64,000 bases of DNA from Deinandra increscens subsp. villosa (taxonomy: Eukaryota; Streptophyta; Magnoliopsida; Asterales; Asteraceae). Position 1 is the stretch's first letter. Every line of letters starts with the position of its first letter. This document shows positions 34,271 to 44,048 of the stretch, piece after piece. The notes under the pieces were generated by a model, which was not told the origin of the DNA, made no database searches, and saw nothing but the letters and a program-made list of their open reading frames with translations. A program made the position numbers and the translations under genes. The DNA lies in assembly GCA_039602395.1 (NCBI GenBank), contig JBCNJP010000006.1, positions 59,642,429-59,706,428 of the forward strand, read 5' to 3'.

Positions 34271-36554
34271 TGTAACAACCCGAATTCTACGATTTGTACT
34301 TTTCGTTAAATTTTTGTGTAAACTTAACTTGGGGTTTAATAGAAAACCTATATTTGCTAGAACATTGCATAAATAAGTTATAATGTGAGGGTTACATGTG
34401 AAACTAGCCATATTATGTTAACAATTGCAAAGAGTTAGAAGTGGAGGGACTAAAGTTGCAAATTGTGCAAACTAGTCTAGTGAAAAAGCTGGAAACAAGG
34501 AGGAGATCGACATCTCCTCCTGTAGATCGAACCCAAAGCCTCCTCCACCTCTTGAACTCGAATTTCTGGCTCCCCCTCTTGAGACCTGCGATTTTATGCA
34601 TGTGTGTGGATTTGGAAGGGAAATCCTTGTGTCCTACTATCTAATTGACCAAGTAAGTGTAACCCCCACCTTAATGCATGTGTAGGAACTTGGAAATTGA
34701 TGTGTAGATCATGAAATTGATGAGTTCTGGTTGCTATATGCTGAAATTGAGATGCTTGTACACATGTAGATATTGTATTAGGAGGGCTAGCCTCCCAATT
34801 TGGTGACTAGCCCATGAATTGCGAAAAACCCAAGTTGGGGGTTCCTAGACAATGAGATAAATTGTGTGTATATGTGAATTTCCTGTGAACATTGTGTGTA
34901 TCTACATGTATGAGACTTGAATCTCACTTAATAGAGGTGAGATGGTGACTAGCAAGCATGAAAACCAAGTTAGGACTAATAACTTATATTATGCCTACCA
35001 TGTGTTTGATGAAATGCTTGTGTGAAGACCCTTAGACTATAATTGAGTAAATTTCCATGAATTGTGGCTAGGAAATCATAGAAAGCACGTGACAATGATC
35101 CCGTGATGAAACGGGTTGTATGTTAGTAAAGATCATGTAACGTTTGTACATATGCTTGAATGGTGAACTTGGTGTAGATCGAGGTCTTACATGATGATAG
35201 AATTGTGAAATTGTTGATGTCACCATGATTGGGTGATATCTTGTAATTGATGCCATGGTTGTGAAATTCTTGTTATGACTATGGTCTTAATTAGTTATTA
35301 ATCATATAGGCAATCAAGGCTTCGAAGGAAGTAATCAAGCTCACGCTAGTGGTAGTGGAACGTCAAGCAATCGAGGTAACGTACATTTTGTCGTTATACT
35401 AGTATGTTAGCAAGGTTGAGTAATTTGTTGTTGGTCCTTGACCATAGTGGCGGGGAAAAGTAAATTCCCACCTCATGGGAGAATAGATGGTTTCTCTCAT
35501 AGTGGGGAGAGGGATATGGCATAGGCGATCATATTGGGTTGCCTTGTCCACACCCACCTAAAGACCCTAACTAATGGACAACCGATACGAATATACTTTG
35601 AAGAGCTAATTGAGCCTTCGGTTGGCGGTAAAGGGGACTATATCGCATAAATGGGAATTCAAGCCTTAGTAAAGACATAGACTCCTTCGTTGGTTACACG
35701 TTTTCCTTATATTGAGAATCCTCTTTAATAATTGTTAAAATTTGTGTGATAGCCGAGGTTTGGGATATTTCCCACCATGTTGTATTGTGAACATGTCAAA
35801 GAGTGAATGCCCAATGTTTGGGTTCCCTTCTTAAGTCTTGGATATGTGGTTGGCATGATACGGTTCTTAATGGGTCAAACGGGTAAGGTAAACGCAAAGT
35901 AATGAAGGTATTAGTCCATGACTAGTTATAAGAGTTCTAACCAGTTAGTAGAGCTCAATTCATGTGCTGGAACTTGAGTACGGTGGGAAACATACCCGGG
36001 GTGACTTAGCAGAAAAAGGACCAAAACGGGGTACCAAGACTACAGGTACCACCGTAGCTTACGATGGCCACCGTAAGCTACGGTGGCCCTGCAACCCTGG
36101 CACCCACCGTAGTACAGCACCTGGCCACCGTAAGGCTGCTGAAGCCACCGTAAGCTACGGTGGCCAGCGTAGCTTACGGTGGAGCAGTTTCAAATCAGAA
36201 ATTTTGACTCCGTTTTAATGCTTACATGTCGTTCTAACTTCCCTAGATGTTACGTACTAATGGGACGTGATTAAACTGCAGGTAAAAACACCAATTAGCA
36301 ACGGATCCCGTCGAACTCAAGTTGGACCGAACACTTGGACGCTATTGTTTTGATGAACTTAAAGCATTTTGGTTAACTTACGGAAGTAACCGAATTCGAA
36401 TTAACTTGTATTTTGAAACTCGTTATATTGTGTATGTGGTTGAAAATGCAAGACGTTATCATATTAACGAACACTTTTCAACGAAATTTTCTGGGACCAC
36501 TTTTCAAGTTAAATATTTGTTAACGAAATAGTAAAAATAATTTGCGTTGTGACA
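34271..36554 (+). repeat. 3' LTR of Tekay-type element (2,284 bp)
   Basis: It reads the same as the 5' LTR at an offset of 7,179 bp everywhere I compared. The hairpin cluster is repeated at 36049-36182. It ends TTGTGACA, followed by the TAAGA target duplication. Confidence 0.93.
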
Positions 36555-36559
36555 TAAGA

Positions 36560-37433
36560 CGGGCAAAAAATCTCAATTTCAACTAAAAATAGGGGGATAT
36601 GATAAGGAAATTTAAAAATTTTCACAATTTTAGCAATTTCAGTTCAATTGACCCCCATCCCCACACTTAATTCGTACATTGTCCCTAATGTACGCTAAAC
36701 AAAACAACATAAAGGGGAAAGGGAACTGAAATACTCCCCTGTCACTTTCATGTGCCAGTGCTGCCTCCAACATGCCAAAAATCCTCAAAAACAAGAAGCA
36801 ACTCTCGATGAGTCAAGGCATCTGGTGGTCCGATGATGAATCTAGAAAGAAAACACAACTCAAGTGAAAGTTATAAGCGGATCGGGTCTTGACATCGGAC
36901 AAGTTTGAGAATTTTTAAACGTTTTGAAAAGTAAACAATTAATCAAAAGCGACCGTTTGTTTGTCATTTATGAAGTGAACGATACGCTTTGACCAAAAGT
37001 CAACATGCCCGATAAACCCTGATACGGACCGTTGATTGTCATTTATGAAGTGACGGTCCGTATCCTCAAAAACAAGAAACAATATCATGAAAGCACATTT
37101 GCGGACCGTGAGAATGGAGATTGAGTACCCACGGTCCACAAATTGCGCGTTACCTACAACCTCGTGAAGCATAGCCAAAATGATAATTCAAGCAATTTCT
37201 AATCGTGGCATGCTTCCAAAAGAACCTGCAAAACTTAAAACAAACGCATAAAAGAGAAAAAAGAAAAATAAACAAACTCTAAAGTAAACAAACTAGCTAA
37301 CAGACAAAGTAAACTACTAAAAAGAAACATAGCATGAAACAAGCAAAACAAAAGTAACCAAGTAATCGGGTTGCCTCCCGGAAGTGCTGAATTTATTAAC
37401 GAGTCGTCAGCCGGACTCGAACCCGCGGTTAAG
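36560..37433 (-). other. Non-coding region downstream of Athila-type gag, with hairpins
   Basis: No pol is encoded. A perfect 12-bp inverted repeat, GATACGGACCGT (37021-37032) and ACGGTCCGTATC (37053-37064), encloses a 20-base loop containing TTGTCATTTATGAAGTG. The same loop word occurs at about 36958-36977 between CGTT and AACG. A second hairpin, GGACCGTG (37103-37110) and CACGGTCC (37130-37137), encloses AGAATGGAGATTGAGTA. A short direct repeat, CCTCAAAAACAAGAA, occurs near 36782 and 37064. Confidence 0.7.
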
Positions 37434-39395
37434 TCAACCGGGGTCATGGATGTGACCTCCCTCACTGCCAAAAATGCTCTCATCAGACCCATGCACGTGC
37501 CACTCTTCAAACAAGGGCTCGACTCCCTTATGTCTATCTCGCAAGTACATCGCATACATGTCGGTCACCCATGGACTATCACTCACTGAAGCCTTCACCT
37601 TCTTATCAGGCGGCTTTTTCTTCAATCTAACGCCTACTTCATCCCCACACTTCTTCTTTTGCGGGGCCTGAAATGATTTAGTCGACTTGATAAAAATTGA
37701 AGGTGGGTCGGGTGGGTGATCTTTAATTCCAATATAATGAACGACGGCCTGGTGATGTTTCTCCTGCTGCTCTTCCCTAAGCTGATCCCTAAGTCTCTCT
37801 GGATATGGAATATGAGGGATGTAGGGTCGCGGAACATATTTCTCAACTACTGGCTCCTCGGGTCGTGCTGTACTTGCTGGGCTTATCCTAGATTGCACCT
37901 GCCCAGGAACCTCTACCTCAATCTCCTCGTCTATCTCATCATCACTCTCCTCATCAACTGGCTCAGCACTGACCGCCGATTTTGGATCTGGAGTGCTGTT
38001 GTCATTCAGGTAAAAGATTGCATTCACGTATTGCTTAGGATATGACTGTGTGTTCCCTGGCAATCCTCCTGGTTTTCCCTCACTTGATTTCGAGAGCTGG
38101 CCCACGGTTCTCTCCAAATTAAGCAAATGAGTTCCTAAATTACTTAACTCTTTGGCCACCATAGCTATGTCCTGCTCAGTCCTCGAAATCCTCTGATCAT
38201 TCTGCTGTGAAGTTTTCTCATTCTGCTTGATAAACTGAGACATCATGTCGGTTAAATTCTTTAAACCTGAATCATCTGCCGGTGTCTTTTTGCTAACCCC
38301 TGGGTCATAGAAACCCTGTTGCCTCGGTGGCGGTCTCGGCTGAAATCCTGCGGGATTAGAACTGTTAGGCCTCCACCCCGTATTGTAATTATACGCATTG
38401 CTGGGTGGTGGGCGGGCCTGGCCGGACATGAAATCAGACTGATCGTGAAAATCGGTGCTACCCCCGATAGGACAACGTGTAATGTCGTGGGGTCCTGAGC
38501 ATAGCTCGCAGTACTTCACCTGCTGCTCCATCACCTGCATTTTGGCTATTTTCTTCGATAACGCCTCGACCTGCATGGATAGAGCTGTAATAGGGTCAAC
38601 CTGGAGGACTCCTCTCTGTTGGGTCATCTTACTCGGCGTGCTCGACCACTGATAATCGTTTAAAGCAAGCTCCTCAAGTAACTCTTGCGCCTCCTCGGGC
38701 GTTTTACTGCTTAATGTCCCACCAGCTGATGTGTCGACCGTATGTCGTGTGAGTGGATGTAAACTGCTGTAGAAAATATGTATCTGCTGGTGTAGCTCAA
38801 TGCCATGGGATGGACATTTTCTCAACAACTCTCTAAATCGCTCCCATGTCTCGTATAAACTCTCCGTGTCATCCTGAAGGAATGAATAAATTTTGTTTCT
38901 AAACATCGCAACCTTCGATGGAGGGAAATACTTTGAGATGAATTTCTGTGTCAAAATAGCCCATGACGTGATAGAACCAGGCGGGAGAGACTGAAGCCAC
39001 GCCTTCGCTGCACCGCGAAGGGAAAATGAGAATAATCGCAACTGGATTGCCTCTGCGGGGACCCCCTTAAGTTTGAAAGTGTCGCAAATTTCAAGGAAGT
39101 TCGCGATGTGGGTCATCGGGTCATCATTAGGTAACCCGTCAAACTGAACATAGTCCATAATCAGAGTGATGACCTGAGGCTGAATCTGGAAGTTATTCAC
39201 GTCCACCGGCGGACGGATAACACTCGGCAACGTCCCATCGATGTTGGGACGAGCGTAATCTGCAAGCATGCGCCTCTGATCTGCAGGCACGGCCATCGGC
39301 ACTGGTAATTCGTCCTCCACGTGCCGAAGGTGATGGAAAATTCTTTCTGGCTCAGATAACGGTGAAAATCGGCTCTGGTGGCGACGTATGCGCAT
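37434..39395 (-). CDS. gag: Athila-type Gag (gag-only element)
   Basis: The coat protein of the retroelement, 653 codons from the in-frame ATG at 39395; the open frame extends slightly upstream to 39422. After an N-terminal part with PMAVPADQRRMLADYARP comes the retrotransposon gag domain (about residues 75-235): DYVQFDGLPNDDPMTHIANF, KAWLQSLPPGSI, KYFPPSKVAMFRNKI, ESLYETWERFRELLRKCP and HIFYSSLHPLTR. A coiled segment and one zinc-knuckle-like CELCSGPHDITRCP follow. The rest is a Pro/Gln-rich then acidic region (DEESDDEIDEEIEVEVP) and YVPRPYIPHIPYPERLRDQL, which precedes protease in Athila polyproteins. It ends without protease or RT. The frame is intact, which suggests recent activity or supply of Pol in trans. 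Confidence 0.88.
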   Translation of the reverse strand: MRIRRHQSRFSPLSEPERIFHHLRHVEDELPVPMAVPADQRRMLADYARPNIDGTLPSVIRPPVDVNNFQIQPQVITLIMDYVQFDGLPNDDPMTHIANFLEICDTFKLKGVPAEAIQLRLFSFSLRGAAKAWLQSLPPGSITSWAILTQKFISKYFPPSKVAMFRNKIYSFLQDDTESLYETWERFRELLRKCPSHGIELHQQIHIFYSSLHPLTRHTVDTSAGGTLSSKTPEEAQELLEELALNDYQWSSTPSKMTQQRGVLQVDPITALSMQVEALSKKIAKMQVMEQQVKYCELCSGPHDITRCPIGGSTDFHDQSDFMSGQARPPPSNAYNYNTGWRPNSSNPAGFQPRPPPRQQGFYDPGVSKKTPADDSGLKNLTDMMSQFIKQNEKTSQQNDQRISRTEQDIAMVAKELSNLGTHLLNLERTVGQLSKSSEGKPGGLPGNTQSYPKQYVNAIFYLNDNSTPDPKSAVSAEPVDEESDDEIDEEIEVEVPGQVQSRISPASTARPEEPVVEKYVPRPYIPHIPYPERLRDQLREEQQEKHHQAVVHYIGIKDHPPDPPSIFIKSTKSFQAPQKKKCGDEVGVRLKKKPPDKKVKASVSDSPWVTDMYAMYLRDRHKGVEPLFEEWHVHGSDESIFGSEGGHIHDPG

Positions 39396-39597
39396 AAACA
39401 GACAGAAAAGCGATAAAAACAACGAAATAGAAACATAAAACGAAAAAAAGCTAACCTAAAAGTCTAACTAACACAAAAAGGAAACACTGAAACAGAAAAA
39501 CAAACCAACAGCTAAAATACGCAAAGAAAACAGGTAAGCAGATAAAGCAGACAAGTGGTTAAACTACTAGCTCGGATATTTCTCGGAATCTGACGCG

Positions 39598-39615
39598 TCC
39601 CCGGCAACGGCGCCA
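39598..39615 (-). other. Primer-binding site for tRNA-Asp
   Basis: On the plus strand TCCCCGGCAACGGCGCCA equals the 3' end of plant tRNA-Asp(GUC), so the minus-strand element RNA carries its complement, TGGCGCCGTTGCCGGGGA. Six bases (AAAACT) separate it from the LTR. Confidence 0.9.
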
Positions 39616-39621
39616 AAAACT

Positions 39622-41557
39622 TGATGTGCGAATTTGGATATATAAAAATCAACAAGTTTTAAAAAGGTATCCAACCAAGTGACCAAACTACACACCAGGG
39701 CAGTGAACCCATCGTATGCAGTATAGTATTAGTAAGAACCGGATATCAATCCGTGGACGCGTGTGCAAACTCCCGATACTAGATCGTCGCTAATATCTAA
39801 CCGATGAAAATGATTTTGAGAATTAATAATGTAAACGAAAGAAATTAAATAAGCAGATAAAACGAACAGACAACTAAAACAAAAGATGGAAAAATCAGTC
39901 GGAGAAAAGTATCACCTAGATAAGAATCATCTAAACCCAATAAGACCCCTAGTTTGACTAATCAACACGATCACTATCCACTAATGATGGAAACCAAAAT
40001 GAAATAGGACTATAGACACATCCTAAGCACTAAGGTAATCCTACTCGAAGTTCGGATAGAAAAACTATGTAAAAATGCCCAATGGTATAATCGCTTCGGT
40101 CAAAGCGGACTAAACGCACAAGTAAAAGGAAACCACAAGAAAAGTCTTTCTAAATGGCCCCTAACGCATGCAATGATTCTGAAATGAATAGCCTAGGACC
40201 TAGAAAACTCTAAACACGAATAAGCGAGCTCGAATCTTATGGTCATAAGCACCAAAACTCACTAAACAATGCGTAGCTATTTCCTAGTACATGAAATGAA
40301 TTGGTCAACTCAATCTCATATAGATGCGCACAAATTCAGCCTCAAATCCATATCATATTATCATGTAGGAGGTCTCCGGATCATGCATTAATCAATAAAC
40401 TTTAAAAAGTCAACCGATTAACAATAAGCTAACCAATAAACGGTTGTAGATCTACAATCCACATCAATTGACTCACATAATATGATAAAAACAGAAGCTA
40501 AACATGCATACATGTTCATCCAAGGCATCCAAATCAGAATCAAAGGGCAATTTCACATAATCATGTCAAAAAGTCAAACTTTAAAGGTCAAACGGGTCAA
40601 GAATCATCAAATCTAGGTGAATACAAGGAAACTAGTCACTAAACATGATAAAACCACATAAAAATCCCATCTTTAATAAGTTCATGAACAAAGAAATAAA
40701 GAAAAAAGATGAAGAAATCTAGCCTCTATGAGAAAACGAAAACCGAAGGGTTGAAAATCTTCAAAATTCGCATCCAAAAGCTTTAAACTTGATCTCTAAT
40801 CTTTCCTTCAAGGTTCTAGATCTTGGAGAGAGTTTTTAGGGTTTTTCTAGAGGTTTATGGGGGTCTCGGATGCAAAAAACGGCGCCTGGAAGGCTTTTAT
40901 ATCGAAAAAAATAGGTCTGATGCAATCTGGTCGCGCACAGGAAGTTTCTGGGTCTTTTCTGGGCTGTCTCTGGTAGAATATAAAAGGCTGAAAACCCAGA
41001 ATTTTACCACAAGGAGCTGCTAGGCCAATGGCTTGAACCCTGCTTGTTAAGCTGGAGGTCAGGGGTTCGATTCCCCTGACCAGCGAATTCTTTTTCCTGC
41101 CTTCTTCTAAAGCTGGGCTGCTTCTGGATTGGGCCTGAGCTGCTACTGCGGGCTGCGAAGTGCTGGGCCTCTGTGTTGTGGGCCGAGAATGGGGACTTGG
41201 GCTGCTGCTACTTTGTTTATTTATTTTTTTTCTTTTAAACACCCATAACTTTAGCATACGGACTCCGATTTCACTTCCGTAAATTGGGGTTTTCTTCTAA
41301 ATTAACCACGCACCAACCAACCACCTAAAATTCAACAAATAAACACACTAATAAATATCACATTCTAATAATCTCAATTAAAAACACAATTTAAATGTGA
41401 AAATTATGTATTTCTCAAATATTAATCAAAAACCAAATCAAAAATCAATAATTCAAATATTAAACAATTAAGCACCAATATTGATAATTTTAATTTAAAA
41501 GCTTATTTAAATGCGGGATTTTTATTTATTTATTTATGTACATGATGCTACGCATCA
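39622..41557 (-). repeat. 5' LTR of the Athila-type element (1,936 bp)
   Basis: On the plus strand it starts TGATGTGCGAATTTGG and ends ATGCTACGCATCA, followed by the GCAGA target duplication (41558-41562). It is nearly identical to 23756-25692. Short antisense open frames across it recur in every LTR copy and have no domain. Confidence 0.9.
41016..41085 (+). other. tRNA-like sequence in LTR (Asn-GUU-type anticodon loop)
   Basis: Same structure as at 25152-25221: A-box-like TAGGCCAATGG, anticodon loop TTGTTAA, perfect T arm with B box GGTTCGATTCC, then GAATTC and a TTTTT run (41091-41095) that would end Pol III transcription. 70 nt long, with a weak acceptor stem. Confidence 0.45.
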
Positions 41558-41562
41558 GCAGA

Positions 41563-41664
41563 CTCCCGAGTCCCGAGCCCGACCACATTTTAATGGTGTT
41601 CCCGAGCACTCCCACGGTCCCGAGCTCGGGAGACCCCCCCTCTCCCACACCATTACAATTACCC
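41563..41664 (-). mobile_element. Right end of the PIF/Harbinger element
   Basis: This resumes after the retroelement composite. It has CCCGAG-rich sequence, a C-run, and the terminal inverted repeat ending ATTACAATTACCC, followed by TTA. Confidence 0.7.
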
Positions 41665-41667
41665 TTA

Positions 41668-42307
41668 GATCATTTTTTACAACCACATTATCAACTCGAA
41701 TAAAAGGAAATTCTTCGATGTGCGCTCTTTCGAAACATGAACCGGCTCGAGTGATTGAACTCTATGTATATTGAATTCTTTCCAAGTGAAAGACCTTAAA
41801 TTCAAAAGAGTCAACTCACCAATTAACTATCAAACGTCTCTCTAAGCTTGGTAGAGATCACCATTGCAAACTTATCATTAACATGAATACTAATCACCTA
41901 AAACTTCTCTCTTTTATAGTAGAGATGACCTTAATTTACATCTCCTTATTTTTTCAAAGACGCGAATCCAAGATTACCTTTTGCGTCGTATTTCTATTAA
42001 AATTAATCATATTTCTGTAGAAAATATTTAACTATTTTTAGAAATAGTGGTCGTCGCATACGAAACTGACGCTTAAACACTTTCACATTATATATCATTA
42101 TATCACAAAAATAATCTTGAATAAGACGGTTGTTAACTTCTTCACGATCCCACATAACTTAGACTCGTCTAAGTGTAAATTCTACCATAACTCTAACCAA
42201 ACTAGTAAACAATTTAATGCACTCACCCCGCCATCAGTTTTTTAAACGTTCTTACATCTATAAACAACATAATACGCACTCCATCACGTCTAAAAGGGGC
42301 GGTGTTC
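41668..42307. other. No gene seen
   Basis: AT-rich sequence between two DNA transposons. No open frame has recognisable features. Confidence 0.5.
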
Positions 42308-42315
42308 ATCACAAC

Positions 42316-42852
42316 TAGGGGTGTAAGTGAGCCGAACCGCTCGTGAGCTACTCGAGATCGACTCGATAAAAAGCTCGAAACGAGCCGAGCCTTAACGAGC
42401 TCACGCCGAGCTCGAGCTTTGAAATAGGGCTCGTTTAATAAACGAGCTCGAGCCCGAGCTTTATACATCGAGCTCGAGCCGACTCACGAGCCTAAACGAG
42501 CTTTTATTTAGATAACTTTTATTTTTTCTAAATATATTTAAAAAAATAATGATTATTATATATAAAATTATGACAATGTAAGTAAATAATATTATATTAT
42601 TTTCTATATAAAAAGTATAATTTTAAATATATACAAATATAATTATAAAAATATATAAAAAATAATAATAATAAACGAGTCGAGCCGAGCCGAGCCGAGC
42701 TCGAGCTTAAATAATTCTTCACGAGCCGAGCTCGAGCTTCAGAAATAAAGCTCGAATCGAGCCGAGCTCGAGCTCAAATTTTGTTATATTTAAACAAGCC
42801 AACCTTGAACCTAGACGAGCTCGGGTTCGACTCGGCTCATTTACACTCCTAA
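42316..42852. mobile_element. hAT-like non-autonomous element rich in GAGCTCGAGC
   Basis: The ends are TAGGGGTGTAAGTGAGCCGA and, inverted, TAGGAGTGTAAATGAGCCGA. The flanks ATCACAAC (42308-42315) and TTCACAAC (42853-42860) match at seven of eight bases. The interior has many GAGCTCGAGC/GAGCCGAGC words facing both ways around an AT-rich centre (about 42505-42675). No coding capacity. Confidence 0.75.
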
Positions 42853-42860
42853 TTCACAAC

Positions 42861-43523
42861 GAGAACCACGACCCCACTACCTTTGGTCTTATTATGTCGA
42901 CTCATTTTCTCATAAAAAAGTCCTGTCCACGAATAGGCCCGATTTGAAAACCGATTAACCGACTCCGCATAATTACAGTTCCGGTTCTCAATTTTGACAT
43001 TTTAATTTTCAACCCGGTTTAAAGACCGTACACCAATCGCAACTAAGTACACTAGTTATTCTCACAGTCACTATAACCAGCAGCCATCAGTACCACCAGT
43101 CCACCACCACCACAACCACCACTCCGCCGTCGCATCCGCCGCCGGTACCGTCATCATTATGTCAATTAGGCCGGCGATGATATTAGCATCATTCTCTCTC
43201 ATCAATTCTTCACATCGAAATTAATGCACAACTATCGCAATCAAATCCCTATTTCTCTGGCTCCACTAGTAGAGTGAAGAGGACTCTATAATTTGTGTAG
43301 TATTGTTGCATCTTCAATCTGCATCAATCTCCGCCATTGCCGTTTATCTAATAAGCTCGAGGTTTAGGTTTGAGCGGTTTTATACGATTCGTTGCTTGCA
43401 TCTTCGTCAATCTCCGTCATTACCGTTTCTGTAACGGTTTGTTGATTTACTTGTACGCGGAAACCGCGTGAATTTGAATCTATGTTTTGTTTGCTTTAAG
43501 TTTTCTCCGATCCAGTTGTTCCG
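42861..43523 (+). promoter_or_regulatory. Possible 5' region of an unidentified gene
   Basis: CCACCACCACCACAACCACC and GCCGTCGCATCCGCCGCCGG runs (about 43100-43150) and CATCTTCAATCTGCATCAATCTCCG-type repeats (about 43309-43425) give the CT-rich look of a transcribed leader. They lead into an ATG at 43524 in good context (CCGATGG). There is no clear TATA box. Confidence 0.3.
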
Positions 43524-43548
43524 ATGGAGAAATTTACATCTCTAAGCG
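43524..43548 (+). CDS. Possible gene start, cut by assembly gap
   Basis: ATG followed by eight readable codons (MEKFTSLS) before the N run. The leader-like upstream sequence and CCGATGG context argue for a real start, but the visible peptide is too short to identify. No obvious coding continuation is seen after the gap. Confidence 0.25.
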
Positions 43549-44048
43549 NNNNNNNNNNNNNNNNNNNNNNNNNNNNNNNNNNNNNNNNNNNNNNNNNNNN
43601 NNNNNNNNNNNNNNNNNNNNNNNNNNNNNNNNNNNNNNNNNNNNNNNNNNNNNNNNNNNNNNNNNNNNNNNNNNNNNNNNNNNNNNNNNNNNNNNNNNNN
43701 NNNNNNNNNNNNNNNNNNNNNNNNNNNNNNNNNNNNNNNNNNNNNNNNNNNNNNNNNNNNNNNNNNNNNNNNNNNNNNNNNNNNNNNNNNNNNNNNNNNN
43801 NNNNNNNNNNNNNNNNNNNNNNNNNNNNNNNNNNNNNNNNNNNNNNNNNNNNNNNNNNNNNNNNNNNNNNNNNNNNNNNNNNNNNNNNNNNNNNNNNNNN
43901 NNNNNNNNNNNNNNNNNNNNNNNNNNNNNNNNNNNNNNNNNNNNNNNNNNNNNNNNNNNNNNNNNNNNNNNNNNNNNNNNNNNNNNNNNNNNNNNNNNNN
44001 NNNNNNNNNNNNNNNNNNNNNNNNNNNNNNNNNNNNNNNNNNNNNNNN
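43549..44048. other. Assembly gap (500 N)
   Basis: Exactly 500 N, as in the second gap, so the length is a placeholder. Open frames reported across it are meaningless. Confidence 0.99.

Larger units (their letters stand above)
27092..36554 (+). mobile_element. Tekay-type chromovirus (Ty3/gypsy), 9,463 bp
   Basis: A complete structure: 5' LTR 27092-29375, initiator-tRNA-Met primer-binding site, gag, pol with protease, reverse transcriptase, RNase H, integrase and a C-terminal chromodomain-like segment, polypurine tract, 3' LTR 34271-36554. The target duplication TAAGA is exact (27087-27091, 36555-36559). The LTRs are the same length and I saw no difference between them, so insertion is recent. 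Gag and pol are in different phases (see gag), so this copy is probably defective or contains a base error. It inserted into the non-coding part of the Athila-type element. Confidence 0.93.
21736..41557 (-). mobile_element. Athila-type gag-only LTR retroelement with an extra inverted LTR
   Basis: On the minus strand the order is: LTR (41557-39622), tRNA-Asp primer-binding site, gag, non-coding region (interrupted by the chromovirus at 27092-36554), polypurine tract, LTR (25692-23756), a 17-bp palindromic junction, then a third LTR in opposite orientation (21736-23738). A single target duplication GCAGA flanks the whole unit (21731-21735 and 41558-41562). No protease, reverse transcriptase or integrase is present, so it is non-autonomous, comparable to described gag-carrying non-autonomous elements. 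Its own length without the nested insertion is about 10.4 kb. Confidence 0.8.
19997..41664 (-). mobile_element. PIF/Harbinger element (ORF1 only), split by nested retroelements
   Basis: The left end is GGGTAATTGTAATACC and the right end, inverted, GGGTAATTGTAATGG. They are flanked by TTA at 19994-19996 and 41665-41667. Without the insertion at 21736-41557 (plus one GCAGA copy) the element is about 1.84 kb. It encodes only the Myb/SANT-like ORF1 (broken) and no DDE transposase, so it was mobilised in trans if at all. The subterminal region carries a duplicated TTGTAATACCTCTCCCAAG block. Recovery of matching TIR and TSD on both sides shows that the retroelement composite sits in one uninterrupted target. 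Confidence 0.75.
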
